A stretch of DNA of 64,000 nt from Bacteroides sp. An322 (GCF_002161765.1 NZ_NFIN01000001.1:124001-188000), one strand, 5' to 3'. Counted from the first letter of the stretch, positions 1 to 9,571 are shown. Numbers and translations: made by a program. Notes: generated by a model from the letters alone, not told the origin.

Positions 1-192
1 CGGATTTTCATCTGATTTATCCGATGTTTCCGGATGAATTATCAGGATGTCTTCGCGGTAAACCACCTGATTCAGGAATTTGTTTTAATCAGTTGAAGAA
101 CTCGTATCGGGGAAAGAATACTTCATGGAGCGGTTGTGATATTTTGTATAGAATTAGATAAGATCTCATTAGTGGGGATTCATAAACTTTTG
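1..192. other. Unassigned left edge; possible 3' end of a gene
   Basis: A frame on the plus strand is open from position 3 to a TAA at 159-161 (52 codons, ending in ILYRIR). It could be the last part of a gene that starts before the window, but I recognise no family in it and its composition does not settle the matter. No terminator hairpin separates it from the promoter that follows. Confidence 0.25.
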
Positions 193-200
193 TACCTTTG
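193..200 (+). promoter_or_regulatory. Bacteroides -7 box TACCTTTG upstream of CE2 esterase
   Basis: TACCTTTG matches the Bacteroides sigma-ABfr -7 consensus TAnnTTTG. It ends 17 bp before the ATG at 218, giving a short leader. No convincing -33 TTTG is visible at the usual spacing. Confidence 0.6.
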
Positions 201-217
201 CGAAAACACATTAGATT

Positions 218-1327
218 ATGAAAATGCACAAGAAATCTGTTTATCGTTTTTGTTTGATGGTGGGAGCTTGGCTAGCTTGCACCTCCATGTTTGCCGGAAC
301 TCAGGGTGAAGGCAGCGTATTCATTCCGGCGGATGATGCACACATTGTTTATATGGGACGCATCAGCCACCGCATCCCGAAAGCCGTGACGTTCACTTAT
401 CCGGGTGTGAGCATCTTTGTCAACTTCGAGGGAACTTCGCTCCGCATGAAAGCCAAACCGGGAAGCGGGGATTTTATGGTAGAGATAGATGACCAGTTGC
501 CTTACCGCATCAGTTTTACAAAGGACGATTCGGTATTGACATTGGCAGAGGGATTGCCCGAAGGCGTACACCGTGCACGTATCATGTATATCTTGGAAGG
601 ATTCGAACTGAAGCCGGTGTTCGAAGGCTTCTACGTGGACGAGGGATGTTCGTTGGCTGAGGCTCCCGTATTGCCGGAACGCCGCATCGAGTTTATCGGA
701 AATTCCATTACCTGTGGCTATGGCGTAGAATCGAACGACCGAAACGACCCTTTCACTTACGAAATGGAGAATCATTTCTATACGTATGCGGCAAAGACGG
801 CACGTGCTTTGAATGCGCAACATTTGGTTGTGGCACGTTCGGGCATCGGCATTTACCGGAACTTCGGAGCACCTACTTCCGGAAGCAAAGACTGTTTGCC
901 GGCGATGTATGAACAAGTCATGTTTACCGACCCCACAGAGTTATGGGACCATAGTCTATATACCCCCGATGTGGTCTGCGTAAATTTAGGCACGAATGAT
1001 ACAGGTGACGGCAAGTATGATTTCGGTTTGTTGACCGACGGGTATCGGAAATTTGTCAGTCATTTGCGCGATATCTATCCGAAAGCCAAAATCGTATTAT
1101 TGAGCGGTTCGATGTTGAGTGGAAAACCATTGGACGATGTGAAGCGGGCTATGGATACGGTAGTGTCAGAACGTAAGCAAGCTGGAGATTCCGAAGTTTA
1201 CCGTTTCGATATGTCTCCTCAAACAGGTGCGCTGGGATATGGGGCGAATTGGCATCCCTCGATGCGCCAGCAACAGAAGATGGCAAACGAGCTTGCGGCG
1301 TATCTGAAGGAATTGATGAATTGGTAA
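218..1327 (+). CDS. Secreted CE2-type SGNH carbohydrate esterase
   Basis: Probable exported deacetylase acting on O-acetylated glycans. Residues 1-27 form a signal peptide (hydrophobic FCLMVGAWLACTSMFA). Residues about 35-150 fit the beta-sandwich N-domain of carbohydrate esterase family 2. The SGNH catalytic domain follows: block I GNSITCGYG with the nucleophile Ser at about residue 163, block III LGTND with Asn at about 260, and block V NWHPS with His at about 346. The length (369 aa) suits CE2 enzymes. The sialate O-acetylesterase gene follows after 46 bp in the same direction, so both probably share the promoter at 193-200 and remove acetyl groups from one class of glycan. The exact substrate cannot be read from the sequence. 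Confidence 0.8.
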   Translation: MKMHKKSVYRFCLMVGAWLACTSMFAGTQGEGSVFIPADDAHIVYMGRISHRIPKAVTFTYPGVSIFVNFEGTSLRMKAKPGSGDFMVEIDDQLPYRISFTKDDSVLTLAEGLPEGVHRARIMYILEGFELKPVFEGFYVDEGCSLAEAPVLPERRIEFIGNSITCGYGVESNDRNDPFTYEMENHFYTYAAKTARALNAQHLVVARSGIGIYRNFGAPTSGSKDCLPAMYEQVMFTDPTELWDHSLYTPDVVCVNLGTNDTGDGKYDFGLLTDGYRKFVSHLRDIYPKAKIVLLSGSMLSGKPLDDVKRAMDTVVSERKQAGDSEVYRFDMSPQTGALGYGANWHPSMRQQQKMANELAAYLKELMNW

Positions 1328-1373
1328 AAGATTATCAATTTGATATAATTTGTTAGGTTAAAAACGATTTGTT

Positions 1374-2795
1374 ATGAAAAAAAACATTGTAATGGCTTGT
1401 CTGTTAGTAGCTATGCAGACAGGTGCGTGGGCAAAAGTTGTCTTGCCCGACATTTTAAGTGACAACATGGTGCTTCAACAACAAACTGAAGTGAAGTTGT
1501 GGGGAAAAGCCAATCCGAATGCACAAGTGAACATCCGGGTATCGTGGAGCGGACAGACTTACACGGTTCAAAGCGATGCTTCGGGCAAGTGGCTGGCTAA
1601 AGTACAGACTCCTGCAGCTACTTACGAAGCACAAAGCATCACATTCTCGGATGGTGAAGAGACCAAACTAAGCAACATCCTTATTGGTGAAGTATGGTTT
1701 TGTTCCGGCCAGTCAAATATGGAAATGCCGTTAAACGGTTTCTGGAATTGTCCGATAGAAGGGGCGAATGAGACCATTGCTACCGCTTCGCAATGGAAAG
1801 GCATCCGGGTGGCTACGATTGAGAAAAACGGACAGTTGGAGCCTGTGGAAACCTGTCCTGGTAAATGGAAAGTAAGTAATCCGGAAAATGCGCCTGCTTT
1901 CAGTGCCACAGCATTCAATTTTGCCATGATGATGAATCGGGTGTTGGATATTCCTATCGGCATTATCAATTGCAGTTGGGGTGGTTCAACCGTAGAAGGA
2001 TGGCTTCCTGCAAGCATTGTGAAGAATTATTCTGATATTGACTTAAAACGTGACATCCGGAAAGAAGAGCCGCACGACTGGTGGCACTACATGAGCCCGA
2101 CCATTATGTATAACGGTATGCTGAAGCCTTTGCAGAATTATACCATTAAGGGATTCCTGTGGTATCAAGGCGAATCAAACGTGGGACATCCCGATTATGC
2201 CGAACGTCTGAAAACAATGGTAGACTTGTGGCGTAGCGAATGGGGATTAGGCGAACTACCTTTCTATTTCGTGGAAATCGCTCCTTTTGGTTCATACGAG
2301 GGGACAGGTAGCGCATTTTTACGTGAACAGCAGTTTAAGGCACAATCTATTATTTCGAATAGCGCATTGATTTCGACCAATGACTTAGTAGAGCCGTATG
2401 AAGCGAAGAATATTCACCCGAAGAACAAGACCGATGTGGGCAAGCGTTTGGCTTACTTGGCTTTGGCGAAGACGTATGGCGTGAAAGGCATTGCGGCTAC
2501 AGGTCCTTCGTATAAGTCAATGGAAGTAAAAGACGGCAGTGTTATCCTCTCTTTCAACAATGCCGAAGACGGATTCAGCCGTTTGAGCGATATGCAAGGA
2601 TTTGAAGTGGCAGGAAGCGACAAAGTATTCTATCCTGCAAAGGCAGAAGTGTACAATAATCTTCAAATCAAAGTAACATGTGATAAAGTTGCCGCTCCGG
2701 TAGCGGTCCGTTATTGTTTCCGCGATTTCCAGCCGGGCAATGTAGCCGGTATGCGTGAACTTCCGCTGTTCCCCTTCCGAACAGATAATTGGTAA
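1374..2795 (+). CDS. Sialate O-acetylesterase family protein (SASA domain)
   Basis: Secreted or periplasmic esterase of the sialic acid-specific acetylesterase family, which removes 9-O-acetyl groups from sialic acids so that sialidases can act. It has an N-terminal signal peptide (about residues 1-20, ending AWA). The catalytic motif is FCSGQSNMEMP with Ser at about 114; a second conserved block is LWYQGESN at about 263-269; the C-terminal active-site block NIHPKNKTDVG has His at about 348. At 473 aa it is full length. It follows the CE2 esterase closely and is followed by a strong hairpin at 2820-2858. Some family members act on xylan or other acetylated sugars, so sialic acid is the likely rather than proven substrate. 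Confidence 0.85.
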   Translation: MKKNIVMACLLVAMQTGAWAKVVLPDILSDNMVLQQQTEVKLWGKANPNAQVNIRVSWSGQTYTVQSDASGKWLAKVQTPAATYEAQSITFSDGEETKLSNILIGEVWFCSGQSNMEMPLNGFWNCPIEGANETIATASQWKGIRVATIEKNGQLEPVETCPGKWKVSNPENAPAFSATAFNFAMMMNRVLDIPIGIINCSWGGSTVEGWLPASIVKNYSDIDLKRDIRKEEPHDWWHYMSPTIMYNGMLKPLQNYTIKGFLWYQGESNVGHPDYAERLKTMVDLWRSEWGLGELPFYFVEIAPFGSYEGTGSAFLREQQFKAQSIISNSALISTNDLVEPYEAKNIHPKNKTDVGKRLAYLALAKTYGVKGIAATGPSYKSMEVKDGSVILSFNNAEDGFSRLSDMQGFEVAGSDKVFYPAKAEVYNNLQIKVTCDKVAAPVAVRYCFRDFQPGNVAGMRELPLFPFRTDNW

Positions 2796-2819
2796 TAAAA
2801 TATAAAACCAAATACCAAA

Positions 2820-2858
2820 AAATGCCAACTTGCCTTATAAACAGACAGGTTGGCATTT
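2820..2858. terminator. Bidirectional terminator hairpin
   Basis: AAATGCCAAC and GTTGGCATTT form a perfect 10-bp stem, extended by further imperfect pairs, around an AT-rich loop. A-rich and T-rich tracts lie outside the stem. It sits between the convergent esterase operon and the M13 peptidase gene and probably serves both. Confidence 0.85.
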
Positions 2859-2880
2859 CTTATATCTTATCAAGAAAGAC

Positions 2881-4920
2881 TTACCAAATGTTTACTCGAT
2901 TTTCTGGAGCCACATAAAGCGAATCATCTGGAGTGATATTAAATGCATCATACCATGCTTGAATGTGAGGCAAAGCACCATTTACACGCCATTCGCCCAA
3001 TGAATGCGGATCAATTTTAGTATATACACGGATTTGTTCATCGCGGATATTACCAGCCCACAAAGTTGCGTATGCTATGAAGAAGCGTTGTTCGGGAGTG
3101 AATCCGTCTTTCACTTCCAACGGAGCATCTTTAGTCGCATTTTGGAAAGCCAAGTAAGCGATGTTCAATCCTCCATGATCGGCAATATTCTCTCCTAAAG
3201 TCAATTGACCATTTCCGTGCAAACCTGGAAGCACTTCAATGTTATTAAAGAAATCCACCATCACTTGTGCACGTTCTTTGAAACGGTCTGCATCACCTTC
3301 TGCCCACCAGTCTTTCAAGTTTCCGTCTTTATCAAACTGACGTCCTTGGTCATCAAATCCGTGAGTCATTTCATGACCGATGACTACACCAATAGCACCA
3401 TAATTAGCAGCATCATCAGCATTCATGTTAAAGAACGGCGGTTGAAGAATTGCAGCCGGGAAGCAGATTTCGTTGGTAGACGGATTATAATAAGCATTTA
3501 CCGTTTGCGGAGTCATTAACCATTCGTCTTTGTCTACCGGTTTACCCAAACGGCTCATCATATCATTGAAGCCCCATTCTGCAGCACGACAAATGTTAGC
3601 CCAATATGAATCGTTCTTGATTTCCAGTTTTGAATAATCTTTCCATTTATCAGGATAACCTACTTTTACATGGAAAGCATCCAGTTTCTCATGAGCACGC
3701 ATTTTTGTACTATCGCTCATCCATTCTTGCGCATCAATACGTTCGCCCAAAGCTATTTGCAAATTCTTTACCAGATTAACCATACGTTCCTTGGCTGCTG
3801 CAGGGAAGTATTTTTCTACATACATCTGTCCGACCAGTTCTCCTAAAACGCCGTTTACCGAGTTTACAGCACGTTTCCAGCGCGGTTGGTTCACTTGGCG
3901 TCCCGACATCACCTTACCGTAGAAATCGAAGCGGGCAGCTACGAAATCATCGCTCAAACAAGATGCAGCTGCATCAAGCAAATTATATTGCAGGTAAGAG
4001 ATATGTCTAGAAAGCGGAAGAGTCGAAATCAATTTTCCAACTTCTTGAATCGGTTCGATTTGTTCCACATTCAGTTCGGCAGGAGCTTCGATGCCCAAAG
4101 CTTTCATGTATGCGTCCCAGTCGATACCTTTGATTTGCTTCTTCAATTCATCGTAAGACATTTTATGATAGTTAGCTTCAGGGTCACGGCGTTCAGTCGC
4201 ACTTTTCGATACCTTGGCAATAGCGGTTTCGATTTCCATTACATCTGCTACCTTTTGCTGAGCATCAGCTTCCGAGAATCCGGCAAGCGTAAACAATTTG
4301 CCGATGTATTTCTTATATTCGTTACGAATATTTTCAGTGATGCTATCGGTATCAAGATAATACGTCTTTTCACCCAAATTGATTCCGCCTTGGCTCATTT
4401 GGAATATATTGAGTGAACTATTCTTCGGATCGGCATATACATAACAACTGAAATAAGTGCCGATGCCCTGCGTACGCATCAATTCTGCAGAAGTCGGGAT
4501 AATTTGGGCTTTATCAGTCAATGCGGCAATTTTATCCAACATCGGTTTGATAGGAGTTACACCTTGTTCATTGAGAGCTACGCTATCCATTGCCAATTTG
4601 TACAAATCGCCTACTTTTTGAGCAGTAGTTCCCGCTTCATTTTGCTGTGCTGCTAATCCTTCAATTAACTCACGCAATTGTTTTTGATTGTTCTCAGCCA
4701 GTTCATCGAATGTGCCGAAACGTGAATATTCGGCAGTCAAAGGATGTGCGTCATTCCAACCTCCACATGCATAGCGGAAGAAATCAGTACCTGCGGATAC
4801 GGTAGTGTCCATATTCGCCAAATCAATGCCCGAAGTGTTCGTGGCATTCTTTTGTCCGGTGCAGCCTGCCATTGCCAGTGTAGCAAAAGCAGCTACAGCT
4901 ACATAATGTTTTGTTTTCAT
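2881..4920 (-). CDS. M13 family zinc endopeptidase lipoprotein (PepO/neprilysin-like)
   Basis: Zinc metallopeptidase that cleaves peptides outside the cytoplasm. A lipoprotein signal ends at LAMAGC (Cys about 20), so the mature enzyme is anchored to a membrane in the envelope. The M13 signature is complete: NAYYNP at about 475-480 (substrate binding), HEMTH at about 516-520 (zinc and catalysis) and GENIADHGG at about 576-584, whose Glu is the third zinc ligand. The length of 679 aa is normal for M13. It starts 18 bp after the ABC-F gene on the same strand, with no terminator between them, so co-transcription from the promoter at 6912-6919 is likely. The pairing with ABC-F has no evident functional meaning. 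Confidence 0.92.
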   Translation of the reverse strand: MKTKHYVAVAAFATLAMAGCTGQKNATNTSGIDLANMDTTVSAGTDFFRYACGGWNDAHPLTAEYSRFGTFDELAENNQKQLRELIEGLAAQQNEAGTTAQKVGDLYKLAMDSVALNEQGVTPIKPMLDKIAALTDKAQIIPTSAELMRTQGIGTYFSCYVYADPKNSSLNIFQMSQGGINLGEKTYYLDTDSITENIRNEYKKYIGKLFTLAGFSEADAQQKVADVMEIETAIAKVSKSATERRDPEANYHKMSYDELKKQIKGIDWDAYMKALGIEAPAELNVEQIEPIQEVGKLISTLPLSRHISYLQYNLLDAAASCLSDDFVAARFDFYGKVMSGRQVNQPRWKRAVNSVNGVLGELVGQMYVEKYFPAAAKERMVNLVKNLQIALGERIDAQEWMSDSTKMRAHEKLDAFHVKVGYPDKWKDYSKLEIKNDSYWANICRAAEWGFNDMMSRLGKPVDKDEWLMTPQTVNAYYNPSTNEICFPAAILQPPFFNMNADDAANYGAIGVVIGHEMTHGFDDQGRQFDKDGNLKDWWAEGDADRFKERAQVMVDFFNNIEVLPGLHGNGQLTLGENIADHGGLNIAYLAFQNATKDAPLEVKDGFTPEQRFFIAYATLWAGNIRDEQIRVYTKIDPHSLGEWRVNGALPHIQAWYDAFNITPDDSLYVAPENRVNIW

Positions 4921-4938
4921 ATTGTTATTAATTAAAAC

Positions 4939-6882
4939 TTAATTCTTCATTCTCAATTCTTCATGTTCAAGCGAAAGATTTTCCCATTCGGTTTCAGCTT
5001 CAGCTATCTGCTTTTTCAAGACCTGATGAGCTTCATAGAGTTTCATATCAGAAGCTCCTTCGGGAGTTGCCATTCTGGCTTCCAATTGAGCAACTTGTTC
5101 CTCCATATCACCGATAGAGTTTTCCAAACTCTCAATCTGTTTCTCCAACTTACGGATTTTGCGGTTCAACTCTTTTTGAGCTTCATACGAAAGTTTACCT
5201 TCGCTTGCAGGTTCTTTTTCTTCTTTTTCCTTCGGCTTGGAAAACGATGAAGAAAGTTGCAACTCATTCAAATTTTCCATATTTTTCTTTTGAAGGAAAT
5301 CGTAAATACCCCCAATATGTTCTTTCACCAAACCACCTCCAAACTCATACACTTTAGTCACTAAACCATCAAGGAACTCGCGGTCATGAGAAACAACAAT
5401 CGCTGTACCGTCAAATTCACGGATAGCGTCTTTCAATACATCTTTCGAACGCATATCCAAATGGTTGGTAGGCTCGTCCAATATAAGTAAGTTCACCGGT
5501 TCAAGCAGGAGCTTTATCATTGCCAACCGGCTCCTTTCACCTCCCGAAAGCACTTTTACCTTCTTGTCAGAAGCCTCGCCTCCAAACATGAATGCCCCTA
5601 AAATATCACGTATCTTCAACCGGATATCCCCTTTGGCTACTTGGTCAATCGTATCAAATACTGTCAGATTCTCATCCAACAATTGTGCCTGATTTTGTGC
5701 AAAATACCCTATTTGCACATTATGCCCAATAGTCAATTTCCCCTCAAAAGGAATTTCATCCATAATGCATTTCACTAACGTTGACTTTCCTTCGCCATTC
5801 TTTCCGACAAACGCCACTTTCTCTCCTCGATGAATCGTCAGATTTACATCGTGAAATACGACATGGTCCCCATACGCTTTTTTCAAATTCTCACATATTA
5901 CCGGATAATTACCCGAACGAATGGCAGGAGGAAATTTCAAGCGCAAGGCAGAAGTGTCTTCCTCATCAATTTCGATAGGGACAATCTTTTCCAATTGTTT
6001 GATACGGCTTTGCACCTGTACGGCTTTAGTGGCTTTATAGCGAAAGCGTTCGATAAATTCTTCGGTGTCTTTTATTTCTTTCTGCTGGTTTTCGTAAGCA
6101 CGAAGTTGCTGTTCCCGGCGTTCTTTCCGAAGAACGACAAACTGGTCGTAAGGCACTTTGTAATCGTAGATATGTCCGCAAGAGATTTCAATAGTACGAT
6201 TGGTTACATTATTAATAAAAGCCCGGTCGTGACTTACTAGCACAACGGCTCCCGGTTCCATTTTCAAGAAATTCTCCAACCATTGAATACTCTCAATATC
6301 CAGATGATTGGTAGGCTCATCTAAAAGCAAGACATCCGGATGACGCAACAAAAGTTTTGCCAACTCAATACGCATACGCCAGCCTCCGCTAAATTCACTT
6401 GTAGGGCGGTCAAAATCAGAACGATTAAAACCTAACCCCACTAAAGTACGCTCGATTTCTGCTTTATAATTTGTGCCTCCCATCATCAAAAAGCGTTCAT
6501 TTTCATGCGTAAAACGGTCTATCAATTCATGATAACTTTCCGAATCATAATCTGTACGATCAGCAAGTTCTTGATTCATTTTCGCTAACCGGTCTTGCAT
6601 CTCGAAAATATGTTCAAATGCCATTTCAGCCTCAGCCCTTACCGTACGTGTGTCGCTCAATATCATAACCTGAGGCAAATATCCAATGGTTATTCCCCGT
6701 TGAACAGCAACAACTCCTGCAGTAGGATGTTGAAGCCCGGCAAGAATCTTCAGCATCGTAGATTTTCCTGCACCATTCTTGCCGACCAAGGCTATACGGT
6801 CTTTCTTATTGATGACAAATGAAACATTTTCGAATAACGGAGTCACACCAAACTCCACCTTCAAACTTTCTACAGAAATCAT
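4939..6882 (-). CDS. ABC-F family ATPase (Uup/EttA-like)
   Basis: Cytoplasmic protein with two ABC domains and no membrane segments. Members of ABC-F act on the ribosome in translation or give resistance to ribosome-targeting drugs. The first nucleotide site has GKNGAGKST (residues 34-42) and signature FSGGW; the second has GKNGEGKST and LSGGERSRLAM; both domains have LLLDEPTNHLD-like Walker B motifs. A charged linker separates the domains, and a long C-terminal coiled coil (about residues 565-647) resembles that of Uup. It is the first gene of a probable two-gene transcript with the M13 peptidase. Which ABC-F subfamily it belongs to cannot be decided without alignment. Confidence 0.88.
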   Translation of the reverse strand: MISVESLKVEFGVTPLFENVSFVINKKDRIALVGKNGAGKSTMLKILAGLQHPTAGVVAVQRGITIGYLPQVMILSDTRTVRAEAEMAFEHIFEMQDRLAKMNQELADRTDYDSESYHELIDRFTHENERFLMMGGTNYKAEIERTLVGLGFNRSDFDRPTSEFSGGWRMRIELAKLLLRHPDVLLLDEPTNHLDIESIQWLENFLKMEPGAVVLVSHDRAFINNVTNRTIEISCGHIYDYKVPYDQFVVLRKERREQQLRAYENQQKEIKDTEEFIERFRYKATKAVQVQSRIKQLEKIVPIEIDEEDTSALRLKFPPAIRSGNYPVICENLKKAYGDHVVFHDVNLTIHRGEKVAFVGKNGEGKSTLVKCIMDEIPFEGKLTIGHNVQIGYFAQNQAQLLDENLTVFDTIDQVAKGDIRLKIRDILGAFMFGGEASDKKVKVLSGGERSRLAMIKLLLEPVNLLILDEPTNHLDMRSKDVLKDAIREFDGTAIVVSHDREFLDGLVTKVYEFGGGLVKEHIGGIYDFLQKKNMENLNELQLSSSFSKPKEKEEKEPASEGKLSYEAQKELNRKIRKLEKQIESLENSIGDMEEQVAQLEARMATPEGASDMKLYEAHQVLKKQIAEAETEWENLSLEHEELRMKN

Positions 6883-6911
6883 ATATTCGTCTTTACTTTA
6901 CAAAATGCAGG

Positions 6912-6919
6912 CAAAGGTA
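6912..6919 (-). promoter_or_regulatory. -7 box TACCTTTG for the ABC-F/M13 transcript
   Basis: Read on the minus strand, TACCTTTG lies 30 bp before the ABC-F start codon and matches TAnnTTTG exactly. Confidence 0.65.
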
Positions 6920-6958
6920 GCATTTATTTTTAGTATTTTGCGCATAAAACCAGAAAAT

Positions 6959-7085
6959 AAACGCAGAGACTCAAAAGCGCAAAGAATAAATTTAGAAAAG
7001 GCAAAGCTCACAGAGAATAAAAAAACCTGCGACCTTTGCCTCCTCAAAAAAATAAAAAACTTTGCGTTTCTGCGTCTCTGCGTTT
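6959..7085. repeat. Long imperfect inverted repeat (26-bp arms)
   Basis: The left arm (6959-6984, beginning AAACGCAGAGAC) pairs with the right arm (7060-7085, ending GTCTCTGCGTTT) with about four mismatches. Inside, AGGCAAAG at about 7000 and CTTTGCCT at about 7034 pair too. It lies just after the purA stop codon and could end that transcript. Similar CGCAGAnT-type hairpins occur at 35546-35622 and 48996-49070. Confidence 0.8.
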
Positions 7086-7097
7086 GCTTTCAAATCA

Positions 7098-8366
7098 TTA
7101 TTCGGTGTAACGTTCGATGGTCTGTGCACGGTCGGGACCTACCGATACAATCTTAATCGGTGTTCCGAGTTGTTCTTCCAAGAACGAGATGTATGCATTG
7201 AACTCTTCAGGGAATTCGTCTTCACTGGTCATCTTCGTCATATCGGTTTGCCAACCTGGCATTTCCACATAAACAGGTTCTACACCTTCTGTAATATCAA
7301 ACGGGAAATCACTGGTTTCTTCACCGTTTACCTTATAAGCTACACATGCTTTTACCGTAGGGAATCCGTCGAGCACATCGCTCTTCATCAGGATAAGCTG
7401 AGTAACGCCGTTCACCATAATCGCATAGCGCAACGCTACCAAGTCCACCCATCCGCAACGGCGTTCGCGTCCGGTTACGGCTCCGTATTCATGCCCCAAG
7501 TCACGGATGGTCTTGCCGGTTTCATCAAACAATTCAGTAGGGAACGGTCCTGCACCTACACGGGTGCAATAGGCTTTCATGATACCATATACTTCACCAA
7601 TCTTATTCGGTCCTAAGCCTAAACCGGTACAAGCACCTGCACAAATGGTATTAGAAGAAGTGACAAATGGATATGAACCGAAATCAACATCAAGCATCGT
7701 GCCTTGTGCGCCTTCGCACAATACGCTCTTACCTTCATTCAAGAGACGGTTTATCTCATGTTCACTGTCTACCAAATGGAATTGACGTAAATATTCAATA
7801 CCTTCCAACCATTGTTTCTCTACTTCAGTTATATCATATTCATAATTCAGACTCTTCAGAATCTTCTCATGACGTGCTTTAGCAGCAGCATATTTCTCAT
7901 CAAAGTTATGCAAAATATCCCCTACACGCAATCCATTACGACTTACTTTATCTGTATAAGTCGGTCCGATACCTTTCCCGGTAGTCCCTACTTTCGAATC
8001 GCCTTTAGCAGCTTCGTATGCCGCATCCAATACGCGGTGAGTAGGCAGGATAAGATGTGCTTTCTTTGAGATGTGCAAACGTTCTTTCAACGGATGTCCG
8101 CTTGCTTCGAGTGCTTCAGCTTCAGCCTTGAACAAAGCCGGGTCAAGCACCACGCCGTTTCCGATAATATTGACTTTATCTCCTTGGAATATTCCCGAAG
8201 GAATCGAACGGAGTACATATTTCTGACCTTCAAATTCCAGTGTATGACCGGCATTAGGCCCTCCTTGGAAACGAGCAACCACATCATAACGCGGGGTCAG
8301 TACATCTACGACCTTCCCTTTTCCTTCATCGCCCCATTGCAAACCTAACAATACATCTACTTTCAT
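7098..8366 (-). CDS. purA: Adenylosuccinate synthetase
   Basis: Catalyses the GTP-dependent joining of IMP and aspartate to adenylosuccinate, the first committed step from IMP to AMP, in the cytoplasm. The N-terminal P-loop-like motif GLQWGDEGKGKVVD (about residues 8-21) with catalytic Asp13, the GGPNAGHT block (His about 41), VGTTGKGIGPTY and VTGRERRCGW are all present. At 422 aa it is full length. The gene starts 12 bp after the Fur-family regulator gene, so the two probably form an operon driven from 8866-8873. The last codons (RYTE) lie next to the long inverted repeat. Confidence 0.97.
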   Translation of the reverse strand: MKVDVLLGLQWGDEGKGKVVDVLTPRYDVVARFQGGPNAGHTLEFEGQKYVLRSIPSGIFQGDKVNIIGNGVVLDPALFKAEAEALEASGHPLKERLHISKKAHLILPTHRVLDAAYEAAKGDSKVGTTGKGIGPTYTDKVSRNGLRVGDILHNFDEKYAAAKARHEKILKSLNYEYDITEVEKQWLEGIEYLRQFHLVDSEHEINRLLNEGKSVLCEGAQGTMLDVDFGSYPFVTSSNTICAGACTGLGLGPNKIGEVYGIMKAYCTRVGAGPFPTELFDETGKTIRDLGHEYGAVTGRERRCGWVDLVALRYAIMVNGVTQLILMKSDVLDGFPTVKACVAYKVNGEETSDFPFDITEGVEPVYVEMPGWQTDMTKMTSEDEFPEEFNAYISFLEEQLGTPIKIVSVGPDRAQTIERYTE

Positions 8367-8378
8367 ATATTTAAGTTT

Positions 8379-8846
8379 TTAAGTTTTTGAATTCTTTCTA
8401 CGTTTGGCTGCCATGCATTTATTACACAATCCATATATATATAAGGAATAATGCAATACATGAAAACCTTTTACCTTCGTATCCACAATAGCCTGTTTCA
8501 GATTCTCGTCTTCAAACTCGGACACTTTTCCACACGAAGTACAAATTATATGATGATGCGTCTCATTGTTGTACGAACGCTCATATTGAGAAGTGTTACC
8601 AAACTGATGTTTAATCACCAGCCCTGCATCAATCAACAAGATAATCGTATTATACAATGTCGCACGACTGACCCGGAATTTTTCCTTTTCAGCCATATAC
8701 GAATATAACATATCAATGTCAAAATGTCCCTTAATGGAATAGATAGTATCGAGTATAGCATAGCGTTCGGGCGTCTTTCGATGTCCGTTCTTCTGCAGAT
8801 AATCTGTCAGAATCTGTTTTACTTTTTCTCTGATATTCTCTTCCAT
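8379..8846 (-). CDS. Fur family metalloregulator
   Basis: DNA-binding regulator of the Fur/PerR/Zur family. The winged-helix part includes RVSRATLYNTIILLIDAGLV (about residues 57-76), and the dimer domain begins with the His-rich HHHIICTSCGK metal-binding segment. A second cysteine pair, CNKC, near the C-terminus completes the structural zinc site typical of Fur and PerR. The length (155 aa) is normal. It lies directly upstream of purA. Sequence alone does not say whether it senses iron, peroxide or zinc; in gut anaerobes both Fur and PerR types occur. Confidence 0.9.
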   Translation of the reverse strand: MEENIREKVKQILTDYLQKNGHRKTPERYAILDTIYSIKGHFDIDMLYSYMAEKEKFRVSRATLYNTIILLIDAGLVIKHQFGNTSQYERSYNNETHHHIICTSCGKVSEFEDENLKQAIVDTKVKGFHVLHYSLYIYGLCNKCMAAKRRKNSKT

Positions 8847-8865
8847 TCAGTCAGTCATTTGGGGT

Positions 8866-8873
8866 CAAAGTTA
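8866..8873 (-). promoter_or_regulatory. -7 box TAACTTTG for fur-like gene/purA
   Basis: On the minus strand TAACTTTG matches TAnnTTTG and lies 20 bp upstream of the regulator's start codon. Confidence 0.6.
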
Positions 8874-8913
8874 ATCTTTTTTACGTAATTCTGAAAAGGA
8901 TTCTTTGGAAATT

Positions 8914-9564
8914 TTAATTCTCAATTTCCAAAGCCAGCAAACGCACTTCGGGATTCTCCGATTTCAAATAGTGTGCCAATTGTCTTCTAAGCCCTTTACG
9001 GTGCTGCTCCGATTGCCCTGCATACTTACGCAATGCCAATGCAGCAGCTTTACGCACTGTAAAATACTCACTTTCAATCGAAGTCAACGCTTGGTCTAAA
9101 AATTCAGCTTCAGCACGTTCGTTCAGAACCAAGCCTTTACCCAACAGACGTGCCATGAGCAGGAAACCGCACAACTGGAAGTATTCACGTTCATCGGCAA
9201 TCCATTGAAAAACAACGTCTGAAGCGTACGGAAGGCGTTGAAAAAGATTCATTACAGTATATTCAGCCAATTCCGGATACCGCATGTCCTCTATCCATAT
9301 CTCTGCAATTTCAGGATAGAACGTCTCTACCGGTTGAAGCAAGCCTGCCATAATCTTACATTCACGGATATTTTCTTTCCATAATGCTTGAGCTAATTCA
9401 TGATTGGCTGCATATCCTGCCGCTATCTCTTTTATGCGAGGATATTCAATGCCGAAATTGATTTTATAGTCCATCCCTTTTTCTCGCATACTCTGCGATA
9501 CGGGTCCATTCATATACAAACGGAACTTTGACTTGATTTCTTTCAATATTTCATGTAAATCCAT
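8914..9564 (-). CDS. AlkD-like/HEAT-repeat protein
   Basis: Predicted alpha-helical protein of 216 aa resembling DNA alkylation repair (AlkD) ARM/HEAT-repeat proteins: repeated helix pairs such as EIAEIWIEDMRYPELAEYTV, and a C-terminal run FTVRKAAALALRKYAG. I start it at the ATG at 9564 (MDLHEILKEIK), which is preceded by AGAGGT, rather than further upstream inside the DPP III gene. It begins 7 bp after the DPP III stop codon. In some Bacteroidetes, including Porphyromonas gingivalis, DPP III is reported to carry an AlkD-like domain at its C-terminus, so this gene looks like the unfused partner. DNA glycosylase activity should not be assumed. Confidence 0.7.
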   Translation of the reverse strand: MDLHEILKEIKSKFRLYMNGPVSQSMREKGMDYKINFGIEYPRIKEIAAGYAANHELAQALWKENIRECKIMAGLLQPVETFYPEIAEIWIEDMRYPELAEYTVMNLFQRLPYASDVVFQWIADEREYFQLCGFLLMARLLGKGLVLNERAEAEFLDQALTSIESEYFTVRKAAALALRKYAGQSEQHRKGLRRQLAHYLKSENPEVRLLALEIEN

Positions 9565-9571
9565 ACCTCTA

